Origin: Candidatus Rifleibacteriota bacterium
Lineage (GTDB): Bacteria; Muiribacteriota; Ozemobacteria; Ozemobacterales; Ozemobacteraceae
Length of the DNA: 64,000 bases
NCBI GenBank assembly: GCA_015232575.1
Contig: JADFZL010000012.1
Location: 152,873 to 216,872 of the forward strand
Direction: 5' to 3'
The first letter of the stretch is position 1; each line of letters opens with the position of its first letter. The notes beneath the pieces are model-generated. The model had not been told where the DNA came from and did no database searches. It saw only the letters and a program-made list of their open reading frames with translations. Shown here one piece after another: positions 8,776 to 16,031 of this stretch. A program made the translations under genes and the position numbers.

Positions 8776-10020
8776 TCAGCTTTTCTTCATAATTGATCTA
8801 CATCTTGAAACGGAGTTTCTACCATATTTCTGGCGTATCCTGTCAACTGCATCTGCCACCTTCTCAGAGGAGTAAGACTCAAGAAAATCGTTCAACGTAT
8901 AAACTGCACCGTCTGATGAAATCTCAGCAAGCTTTACCCCGACAAGACGTATCTTCATCCGTTTTTTATAAAGACTCTCAAACAACTTCAAAGCCACGGG
9001 AAAGATTCTGTCTTCACGATCAGTTCGTGAAATCGAAATTGACTTTGAAACAGATGAAAAATCTGAATACCTTATTTTAACACAAACGCTTCCAGACACA
9101 AGTTTTTTTCTTCGCAAATCATAAACTGCATCTTCAACAAGTTTTGAAAGAGAAGTTCTCAGAATCTCAATAGATGTGGTATCTTCAGCAAGAGTTGTTT
9201 CACGGGAAACCTGTTTCTGCTGAGCCGCCAGTGAATCATCCAGAACATTCGACCAGCATAGCCCAAGCGCCTGTTCATAAAGGTTTTCGCCCCTTTTTCC
9301 AAAAACACTTCTCCAGACATGCAAAGGAAGTTGCAGAACATCTTTCACAAGAAAAATTCCCATATCTGAAAGTTTCTGCGTAAAACACGGACCAACACCC
9401 GGAATAGACTTCACGGGCAATGATGCAAGAAAGCTTGCCTCTGATCCGGGGAATACGTATATGACACCTGATGGTTTCGCAACATCTGATGCAATTTTTG
9501 CTATAAGCTTATTCGGTCCGATTCCCACGCTGCACGGCAAACCTGGATTATCTGATAAAGATTTAATGATCTTATCTGCAAGATCCATGTTTAACGGATA
9601 AATTTTTTCACATCCGGTAAAATCAAGGAAAAACTCATCTATCGATGCCGTCTCAACAACCGGACACAGCTCATTAAGTCTTCTTCTTACGGCATCTGAA
9701 TACTCGCTAATTTCCGAAGGCACTTCGACCAGTTTGACCGATGGGCAGAGTTTTTTACACTGCCATACGGGCAACGCTGATTTTATACCATAAGCGCGTG
9801 CCTCATAAGAGGCAGAGCAAACAACGCCTCTGCCGTCAAGGCTTCCGCAGACTGCAACGGGCTGACCGCGCATCTTCGGATACCTTTTCAACGCCACTTC
9901 CACAAAAAACGCATCAAGATCCACGCACGCCACTATTTTAGAGGGGGCACGCGCCCCCTCTCGCGGGTCGAACAAGTTCGACCCGCTCACTCCCCGCGTT
10001 CGAGCACTTTGTGCTCTCAT
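8776..10020 (-). CDS. dinB: DNA polymerase IV (Y-family), translation start supplied by repeat DNA
   Basis: Error-prone translesion polymerase of the SOS response. The palm motif CVDLDAFFVEV and the catalytic pair ETASIDEFFLDFTG are intact. Also present are the helix-hairpin-helix KSIPGVGPCFTQKL and the little-finger region ending about residue 400. Normal Pol IV proteins begin one or two residues before the DLDAFF strand; here about 28 residues precede it, encoded by the GC-rich repeat element at 9941-10016. I chose ATG 10020 because AAGGGGG lies eight bases upstream, and both signals sit inside the last 75-bp repeat unit. A TTG at 10065 is possible, bounded by an in-frame stop at once upstream; an internal GTG near 9931 would give a family-typical start but has no ribosome-binding site. 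It lies downstream of lexA on the same strand, as expected for an SOS gene. Confidence 0.93.
   Translation of the reverse strand: MRAQSARTRGVSGSNLFDPREGARAPSKIVACVDLDAFFVEVALKRYPKMRGQPVAVCGSLDGRGVVCSASYEARAYGIKSALPVWQCKKLCPSVKLVEVPSEISEYSDAVRRRLNELCPVVETASIDEFFLDFTGCEKIYPLNMDLADKIIKSLSDNPGLPCSVGIGPNKLIAKIASDVAKPSGVIYVFPGSEASFLASLPVKSIPGVGPCFTQKLSDMGIFLVKDVLQLPLHVWRSVFGKRGENLYEQALGLCWSNVLDDSLAAQQKQVSRETTLAEDTTSIEILRTSLSKLVEDAVYDLRRKKLVSGSVCVKIRYSDFSSVSKSISISRTDREDRIFPVALKLFESLYKKRMKIRLVGVKLAEISSDGAVYTLNDFLESYSSEKVADAVDRIRQKYGRNSVSRCRSIMKKS
9941..10016. repeat. GC-rich three-hairpin element, copy A (overlaps dinB 5' end)
   Basis: This 76-base element has three adjacent inverted repeats: GGGGGC/GCCCCC; an 11-bp stem GCGGGTCGAAC AA GTTCGACCCGC (9963-9986); and GAGCAC TTT GTGCTC (10002-10016). 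It matches copy B (27843-27918) at 73 of 76 positions. Two of the three differences (9965 and 9984) are paired in the middle stem and change together (G-C to C-G). It is translated as part of the dinB N-terminus. Confidence 0.9.
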
Positions 10021-10400
10021 TTGGTATGCCCCCTTATTGCTGTCGAATTTGTTCGAGCTGCTCAATCACCGCATTTGAGCACTTTGTGCTCTCATTTGGT
10101 ATGACCCCTTATTGCTGTCGAATTTGTTCGAGCTGCTCAATCACCGCATTTGAGCACTTTGTGCTCTCATTTGGTATGCCCCACTTATTGCTGTCGAATT
10201 TGTTCGAGCTGCTCAATCACCGCGTTCGAGCACTTTGTGCTCTCATTTGGTATGACCCCTTATTGCTGTCGAATTTGTTCGAGCTGCTCAATCACCGCGT
10301 TCGAGCACTTTGTGCTCTCATTTGGTATGACCCCTTATTGCTGTCGAATTTGTTCGAGCTGCTCAATCACCACGTTCGAGCACTTTGTGCTCTTGGAGAG
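9996..10400. repeat. tandem array of 75-bp units between lexA and dinB
   Basis: Five near-identical units begin at 9996, 10071, 10146, 10222 and 10297 (75 bases each; the third is 76), with a partial sixth from 10372. Each contains GAGCAC TTT GTGCTC and TCGAA TTTG TTCGA, and aligns to the three-hairpin element with its GC clamp decayed. In the transcribed (minus) direction each unit carries AAGGGG, eight to nine bases, then an ATG opening a nine-codon frame (MRAQSARTR or MRAQSAQMR) ending in TGA. Only in the unit nearest dinB is that stop missing, so the frame runs into the polymerase. Confidence 0.93.
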
Positions 10401-10417
10401 CGTTTGAGCTGGGTTTT

Positions 10418-11029
10418 TCATTTGTATTTTCTCAGGATGCCGATTACGATTCCCTTTATCGTTACGTCTCTGTCTTTAATTATTATAGGAGACATCGCAG
10501 GATTCGATGGCTGAAGGCGAATCTGATCTCTCTCACGATAAAAACGCTTCAGAGTGACTTCTTCATTATCGAGACATGCAATTACCATTTCTCCATTTGA
10601 AGCCGTCTCCCTCTTTTCTACGATTACATAGTCGCCATCCTTTATTGCTTCGTCTATCATTGATTCGCCTTTAACTCTTAAAACAAATGTTTCATGCCGT
10701 CCAAGCATTGATTCAGGAAGAGTTATCGTCGAAGGAGTCTCGCAAAAATCAATCGGTAAACCAGCCGCCACAATTCCAACAAGTGGAACCTCAACCGCCC
10801 CAGATGAATTTTCAGATTTTACCTGAAGCCAGCGTGATTTTCGAGGCATAACATCAAGATATCCTTTCCTGCCAAGCGACTGCAAATGCTTGTGAACTGT
10901 TGAAGTCGACGAAAGACCCAGACCCGAACATATTTCACTTATACTTGGAGCATATCCATTCTGAACAACAAATTCCCTTACATAATCAAGAACCTGCTTC
11001 TGCTTCGGAGTAATTGGATCAAAAATCAT
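10418..11029 (-). CDS. lexA: LexA repressor
   Basis: SOS repressor and self-cleaving serine protease. The N-terminal winged helix (TPKQKQVLDYVREFV, then APSISEICSGLGLSS as the recognition region) is followed by the cleavage site VAAGLP (Ala-Gly). The catalytic Ser is in VKGESMID, and the catalytic Lys is within VIVEKRETAS. Length from ATG 11029 is 203 residues, normal for the family. GGGGGT lies nine bases upstream and the family-typical N-terminus MIFDPITPKQ starts here. Frames extending 13 residues further upstream are unlikely. It is followed on the same strand by the 75-bp array and dinB. I did not find a convincing LexA operator in 11030-11150, but the motif for this lineage is unknown. 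Confidence 0.96.
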   Translation of the reverse strand: MIFDPITPKQKQVLDYVREFVVQNGYAPSISEICSGLGLSSTSTVHKHLQSLGRKGYLDVMPRKSRWLQVKSENSSGAVEVPLVGIVAAGLPIDFCETPSTITLPESMLGRHETFVLRVKGESMIDEAIKDGDYVIVEKRETASNGEMVIACLDNEEVTLKRFYRERDQIRLQPSNPAMSPIIIKDRDVTIKGIVIGILRKYK

Positions 11030-11154
11030 TATGTAAACCCCCATCTCAATAAATGTCACATCAGGCAATTTATGGAATTACAATAAAAATATAAGCGAAA
11101 ATAAAGCGAATGTAAAGCAAAAATAATAAGAAAATAAAACAACGTTTTTTCGCC

Positions 11155-11192
11155 AAAAAAAAGAGACTGCCAACAAGGCAGTCTCTTTTTTA
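11155..11192 (-). terminator. bidirectional terminator after the LysM gene
   Basis: An 11-bp perfect stem (AAGAGACTGCC / GGCAGTCTCTT) with loop AACAA is flanked by A and T runs, so it can terminate in either direction. It separates the LysM gene from the lexA promoter. Confidence 0.9.
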
Positions 11193-11221
11193 ATTTAAAA
11201 CCGATTATTCAAAAATTGATA

Positions 11222-12565
11222 TTATTCTCCAAAAATTATGATAAGAGGCGCAGCCAGGTGAGTGATATTCTTGTATTTTGCCATGTTCTTTTCCATTTCT
11301 TTCGCCTGATTAATCTTTGTAATGAGTTCCTGAGCAGCTGAAGTGCCAACCTGCTTTTTCAAAGACTCAATTTCAGCGAGAAGCTTGGGATAACTGGTGT
11401 CAAACTTGGCAAGTTCTGATTTTGCGGCTGAATTTGCATTTTTTATCTTGGAATACTGCTTATTGAATGAGCTACTGGCAGCAATCAGAGCTTTTTCCTG
11501 GCGGTCTATATCTTTAGCATAATCATCTATGGTTCCTTTCCAGAACTCCCAGTTAGCATGATTTGTTCTCTGTTTTTCAACAGCTTCACGATATTTTTTG
11601 TGAAGCTCATAAAGAGATCTTTGCATTGAATACAAATCGTTGTAACCCTGAACACCGAACGGCATCAAGTCAATATCTGAAGATATCTCGTCTGCCCAGT
11701 TGAGAGCTGCATAATATCTGGAATCAGATTTCAAGAGAAGGAGATTCGGCAAACCAGTTTTTGCAACAGACTGATCGTAGCCGGCCTGAACAAGGTTGGT
11801 TTGATTAGAAGCCGCAGTTCCTGTTCCCGTCCCCGTTCCCGCCCCTGAACCAGTCGAAGAACCTGTTCCAACGCTGCTGCCTGTGCCAACACCGCTACCT
11901 GTCGAAGAGCCTGTTCCGACGCTACTGCCCGTGCCAACACCGCTGCCTGTCGAAGAACCTGTTCCGACGCTGCTGCCTGTGCCAACACCACTGCCTGTCG
12001 AAGAACCTGTTCCAACGCTGCTGCCTGTGCTTACTGTTCCATCAGGTTTAATTTTAAGAACCCATCCGATGTGAATCAGATTGGGGTTAGAAGACAAAGA
12101 CGGATATTTATCCTTATTCAGATCACGAATTTTCGGCCACGCAGAATCGCTTCCGAAATATTTTTTTGCTATTACAGAAAGAGTCTCACCTTTTTTTACA
12201 ACATGTTCAATATACTTAGGCGCAGATGGCGCCAGAGCTGTAGTAGATGTATCTGTAGAAGATACTGGGCTGGTGCTCGTATTGGTATTCGTTCCGGTGT
12301 TACTTGAAGTTAATACCCTCGAAGTAACAGAGGTGTCAGTGTTCGTAAACGTTCCAAACAATTCTGACTGAATAGCCGGAAGACCGTCAATGAGAACCCG
12401 AAGATCTGTGCCAGTGCTTGTAAACAATGAAGAATCTATGCTGAGAGGGGCTACATTGCTGGTGCCCTCATCGGAAAATGGATTTACAGGCTCGGCAATT
12501 ACCTGAGAAGCGAGGAGAACTGCTCCAACGAATGACAGTGTAAACAAATCAGAGAACCTTCTCAT
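11222..12565 (-). CDS. secreted LysM-domain protein with Gly/Ser/Thr repeat linker
   Basis: Predicted peptidoglycan-binding envelope protein. Signal peptide at residues 1-24 (VIA cleavage). Ser/Thr-rich segment about 60-110. One LysM domain at about 115-173 (HVVKKGETLSVIAKKYFG ... WVLKIKP); the SAWPKI..LN insertion is typical of LysM proteins of the XkdP/tape-chaperone type. Residues about 178-250 are a Gly-Ser-Thr-Val linker made of about four 16-residue units (VGTGSSVGTGSSTGSG), encoded by 48-bp tandem DNA repeats at about 11860-12030. The C-terminal 150 residues are predicted coiled coil (repeated Lys/Glu heptads, ELAKFDTSYPKLLAEIESL). AGGAGGG eight bases before the ATG supports the start. 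The repeat count could vary between strains. No enzymatic domain seen. Confidence 0.88.
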   Translation of the reverse strand: MRRFSDLFTLSFVGAVLLASQVIAEPVNPFSDEGTSNVAPLSIDSSLFTSTGTDLRVLIDGLPAIQSELFGTFTNTDTSVTSRVLTSSNTGTNTNTSTSPVSSTDTSTTALAPSAPKYIEHVVKKGETLSVIAKKYFGSDSAWPKIRDLNKDKYPSLSSNPNLIHIGWVLKIKPDGTVSTGSSVGTGSSTGSGVGTGSSVGTGSSTGSGVGTGSSVGTGSSTGSGVGTGSSVGTGSSTGSGAGTGTGTGTAASNQTNLVQAGYDQSVAKTGLPNLLLLKSDSRYYAALNWADEISSDIDLMPFGVQGYNDLYSMQRSLYELHKKYREAVEKQRTNHANWEFWKGTIDDYAKDIDRQEKALIAASSSFNKQYSKIKNANSAAKSELAKFDTSYPKLLAEIESLKKQVGTSAAQELITKINQAKEMEKNMAKYKNITHLAAPLIIIFGE

Positions 12566-12840
12566 GTTTGTAACCCTCCTTTTAGATAAATCAACTCAAT
12601 TATCGGAAAAAGGCAAAAGTATTTTCAACTCTAACTCATATTATTATACTCATTTTTTAAGGTTTGGTTTCAAAAAAAATATTTATTTTTATTTTTTTGT
12701 ACAGTGAAATAATTATTTTCAATGATTCGGGACTTCAAGTCTTACTGCTGAGTATAATGTGAGATTTTTGCCAAAATCCTAATCAGGAGGTTGAAAATTT
12801 ATTTGAACTCGAAATATGCTTGACAATCTGGCACACTGGT

Positions 12841-13791
12841 TTATTTGTCTTTCTTTGCCAGGGATGATTTTGCTGCTTTTTTTACATCGGTGTCAGAATC
12901 GTTTGATAACCAAAGAAGTGTATCGGAAGATGTATTTTTATGTTTTGCAACGGCTAGTCTTACTTTCCAATAGTTTGAGGCTGAAAGCATTTCAAGTTCA
13001 GAAGCACTAATTGTCGAACTTGATAATTTAGTGTTTTCAATAACGGCGTCTCTGACATCTATGTCGCAGCTTAATTCGAATAAAGTGTTTATTGATGTAT
13101 TTGGATTTCCTGCGGCAAGTTGTCTTATTTTCCAGTATTTCGAATTTGCGAGCATATCAAGCTCAGAGCTGCCAAGTAATGGACTTGATAACCTGGGATT
13201 TTCAATAACGGCAGCTCTGACATCATGATCAGAGTCGTTGCCAAGCTTTAACAAGGTATTTAAAGCGGTGTTTTTATTATTTGCAACAGCCAGCCTCATC
13301 CTGAAGTCATCAGAGTTAGAAAGGCTGTCGAGCTGCTCGGAAGCGTCTGAAGCGCCACTTAATTTCAGCATGGTATTTTCTACTATTGATAATTTTGCTG
13401 CGTTTTTTACATCAACGTCAGAATCGTTTGATAACCGAAGAAGTGTATCAGAAGATGTATTTCTGTGCTTTGCGACAGCCAGTCTTATCTTCCAGTGGTC
13501 TGATTTTGAGAGTATGTCAAGCTCAGAAGCCCTGGTTAACAAGTCCGTTAATTTTGGATTTTCGGCAGCCACAGCCTTGACATCCAAATCTGAGCCATTG
13601 CTTAACCTTAACAATGTCTCTGCGGAAACATCCGGATTTCCGGCGGCACTTGCAAGAGTCTCCCTCTCCTGATCAGCAACTATTACTCCATCATCAAACG
13701 GATTCGCTCCGCAAACATTGCATGTTGAAACAAACAAGAAAAAACAAACCCACAACAACTGAATTATTCCCAGTCTTTCAAAATTTTTCAT
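12841..13791 (-). CDS. exported leucine-rich-variant (LRV/HEAT-like) repeat protein
   Basis: Predicted secreted repeat scaffold. From ATG 13791 there is a signal peptide of about 29 residues ending in CGA, then NPFDD. The rest is built from helical repeats of about 24 and 48 residues in which NTSSDTLLRLSNDSD.DV alternates with SELDxLSxSxxWKIRLAVAxH. This is the NP-x-T-x-x-x-x-L-x-x-L pattern of leucine-rich-variant and HEAT-like repeats, at least eight units. AAGGAG eight bases upstream favours this ATG over one ten codons earlier. Usually such repeats bind protein; no partner is evident. The promoter-side gap contains a family 2 hairpin repeat. Confidence 0.82.
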   Translation of the reverse strand: MKNFERLGIIQLLWVCFFLFVSTCNVCGANPFDDGVIVADQERETLASAAGNPDVSAETLLRLSNGSDLDVKAVAAENPKLTDLLTRASELDILSKSDHWKIRLAVAKHRNTSSDTLLRLSNDSDVDVKNAAKLSIVENTMLKLSGASDASEQLDSLSNSDDFRMRLAVANNKNTALNTLLKLGNDSDHDVRAAVIENPRLSSPLLGSSELDMLANSKYWKIRQLAAGNPNTSINTLFELSCDIDVRDAVIENTKLSSSTISASELEMLSASNYWKVRLAVAKHKNTSSDTLLWLSNDSDTDVKKAAKSSLAKKDK

Positions 13792-13880
13792 AATAGATTC
13801 TCCTTCAGGAATTTTATTCAATCTTACGCTTACTTACTTCCGAAAGAGTCGAATTGTTACAAAGAAAAAAATGTATTTAC

Positions 13881-13988
13881 GACACTGTAGCAACGTTGCT
13901 GAAGAAAAAATATATCTCACGCATAGGCCGAGAAAAACAGAGAGAAAATCGTGTTTTTATATCTGTTCAGCAACATAGCTACAGTCTC
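13881..13988 (+). repeat. dispersed hairpin repeat family 2, copy 1
   Basis: Starts GACACTGTAGCAACGTTGC and ends with the inverted arm TTCAGCAACATAGCTACAGT, about 60 bases apart. The inner part carries ATATCTCACGCA and CAGAGAGAAAAT. Two other full or partial copies and one inverted decayed copy lie in this window. Confidence 0.88.
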
Positions 13989-14080
13989 GTATTTACTCAA
14001 TAAATGGTGGGAAAAAAAAGGTAATGCGAAAACATAAAGCACGGCGCGAGCCGTGCATTATAAAAAACTTGTCTACACCA

Positions 14081-14120
14081 AAACTTCCTGCCATGTTGAG
14101 CTCAACATAGCAGGAAGTTT
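14081..14120 (-). terminator. loopless 20-bp inverted repeat after aspS (probable terminator)
   Basis: The arms AAACTTCCTGCCATGTTGAG and CTCAACATAGCAGGAAGTTT abut directly. The single mismatch becomes a G-U pair in the minus-strand transcript, so the RNA hairpin is continuous. It starts 23 bases past the aspS stop. The T run after it is short, so termination is likely but not certain. A second small hairpin (GCACGGC GCGA GCCGTGC) follows at about 14039-14056. Confidence 0.65.
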
Positions 14121-14143
14121 GAAATAAGACGCAAAAACGATGG

Positions 14144-15916
14144 TTACTGCGGAGTTACTACTCGCAGATGCAGTTCCTGCAGTTGCTTGACTGTTACATC
14201 GCAGGGTGCGTTCATCAGAAGATCCTGGGCGTTCTGGTTCATCGGAAATGCTATTACTTCTCTGATATTCGGTTCGTTTGCCAGAAGCATTACAATGCGG
14301 TCTACGCCGGGTGCTATACCACCATGCGGAGGAGCACCGAACTTGAAGGCTCTTATCATTCCGCCGAATTTTTTGTCAACATCTTCCTGTGAATAGCCGG
14401 CAATTTCAAAAGCCTTGTACATAATATCAGGTCTATGATTTCTAATTGCTCCGGAGCTCAGTTCAACGCCGTTGCATACGATATCATACTGAAAGGCCTT
14501 TATTGTAAGCGGATCTTTTGTTTCAAGACTTTCCATTTCGCCCTGCGGCATTGAGAATGGATTGTGTGAAAAAATAATCTGTCCGGTCTCTGGATCGCGT
14601 TCATACATGGGGAAATCGGTAATCCAGCAGAATTTATAAATATCACGCTGTATAAGCGAAAGCTGATCAGCGAGTTTCACTCTGACTTTGCCCATTACAG
14701 ATGCTGCAATTGATTTCTGGTCAGCTGCAAACAGAAGGGTAAAGCCTGGTCCGGCTTTGACACGATCTTTCAAGGTATCTTTTTCAGCCTGGGAAAGGAC
14801 TTTGGCGAGAGTTCCCTTTGTTTCACCGGATGCAGTAAAAATCAACGATGCAAGGCCTTTTGCACCAGATTCTTTTGCAAAAACTTCCAGTTCGTCAAAG
14901 TATTTGCGTGATTTGTCGGAAATGCCTTCAACTGCTAGCATTCGAACAACTCCGCCATTTTCAACTGTTCCGCGGAAAGCCTTGAATTCTGATGCTGCAA
15001 AAATGTCTGAAACATCTGATATCTGAAGATCATATCTCAAATCAGGTTTATCTGTTCCGTAAAGCAACATCGCATCGTCAAATTTTATTCTCGGAAACGG
15101 AGTTTCGGTAACTTTCCATGTGGAAAATTCTCTGAAAACGCCGGCAATAACACCCTCAACGGCGTTGAAAACGTCATCCTGAGTTACATAAGACATTTCA
15201 ATGTCGAGTTGATAGAATTCACCAGGTGAGCGGTCGGCTCTGGCATCTTCATCGCGAAAGCAGGGTGCAATCTGAAAATAGCGATCAAAGCCTGACACCA
15301 TAAGCAATTGTTTAAACTGCTGAGGAGCCTGCGGAAGTGCGTAAAATTTTCCCGGATAAAGTCTGCTTGGAACAAGATAATCGCGTGCACCTTCGGGTGA
15401 AGAGCTTGTCAAAATCGGAGTCTGAAATTCGTTGAATCCGCTTTCTGTCATACGTCTCCGAAGACTTGAAATAACTTTCGATCTCAGAATTATGTTATCC
15501 TGAAGTTTTTTCCTGCGAAGATCGAGAAATCTGTATGAAAGCCGGGTAGATTCGGGAACATTAGCTTCATCTGCAACCGGAAATGGAAGAATATCGGCTG
15601 AACTCTGAATTACAACTGTGTCGGCCTCAAGTTCAATCTCTCCGGTTGTCATTTTCCTGTTCACATTCTCATCTGGGCGCTTAATTACCTTTCCTGTAAC
15701 AGTCACAACAGATTCAACTCGAATCTGCTCGACAATCTTATGTACAGGACTCTTCGGATCAACAACTACCTGAGTAATTCCTGACAGATCGCGAAGATCA
15801 AAAAACAGCAAACCGCCGTGATCTCTTTTTCTGTGAACCCATCCGGAAATCCGAACCTGTTTTCCCACATCGGAAATACACGGTTCCCCGCATTTATGCG
15901 TTCTGTAGAGGTGCAT
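14144..15916 (-). CDS. aspS: aspartyl-tRNA synthetase
   Basis: Charges tRNA-Asp (and possibly tRNA-Asn). The length, 590 residues, is that of the bacterial type with the inserted GAD domain. The N-terminal OB-fold begins MHLYRTHKCGE with VRISGWVHRKRDHGGLLFFDLRD. Class II motif 2 is FRDEDARADRSPGEFYQLDIEMSY, and motif 3 is PPHGGIAPGVDRIVMLL near the C-terminus, followed by the usual EVIAFPMNQNAQD. Motif 2 contains a slightly unusual RSPGEF where RQPEF is common. No gatCAB or asnS is in the window, so I cannot say whether it is discriminating. It is a single-gene unit with a hairpin downstream. Confidence 0.97.
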   Translation of the reverse strand: MHLYRTHKCGEPCISDVGKQVRISGWVHRKRDHGGLLFFDLRDLSGITQVVVDPKSPVHKIVEQIRVESVVTVTGKVIKRPDENVNRKMTTGEIELEADTVVIQSSADILPFPVADEANVPESTRLSYRFLDLRRKKLQDNIILRSKVISSLRRRMTESGFNEFQTPILTSSSPEGARDYLVPSRLYPGKFYALPQAPQQFKQLLMVSGFDRYFQIAPCFRDEDARADRSPGEFYQLDIEMSYVTQDDVFNAVEGVIAGVFREFSTWKVTETPFPRIKFDDAMLLYGTDKPDLRYDLQISDVSDIFAASEFKAFRGTVENGGVVRMLAVEGISDKSRKYFDELEVFAKESGAKGLASLIFTASGETKGTLAKVLSQAEKDTLKDRVKAGPGFTLLFAADQKSIAASVMGKVRVKLADQLSLIQRDIYKFCWITDFPMYERDPETGQIIFSHNPFSMPQGEMESLETKDPLTIKAFQYDIVCNGVELSSGAIRNHRPDIMYKAFEIAGYSQEDVDKKFGGMIRAFKFGAPPHGGIAPGVDRIVMLLANEPNIREVIAFPMNQNAQDLLMNAPCDVTVKQLQELHLRVVTPQ

Positions 15917-16031
15917 ACAATTTTTCCTTTTCGCAATGTTTACATGACTACAAATTCAAAAAAAATGAATGCCGTAGTTTATATCAGAAAAGTTTTTTCT
16001 GCAAGATCAAAAGTTATAAATCAACATCTAC

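Noticed and set aside
10011..10514. Plus-strand open frame of 167 codons made of five 25-residue repeats (Cys/Ser-rich)
   Set aside because: It is a product of the 75-bp repeat unit being a multiple of three and free of stops in this frame. It overlaps the real lexA gene, has no ribosome-binding site and no family features.
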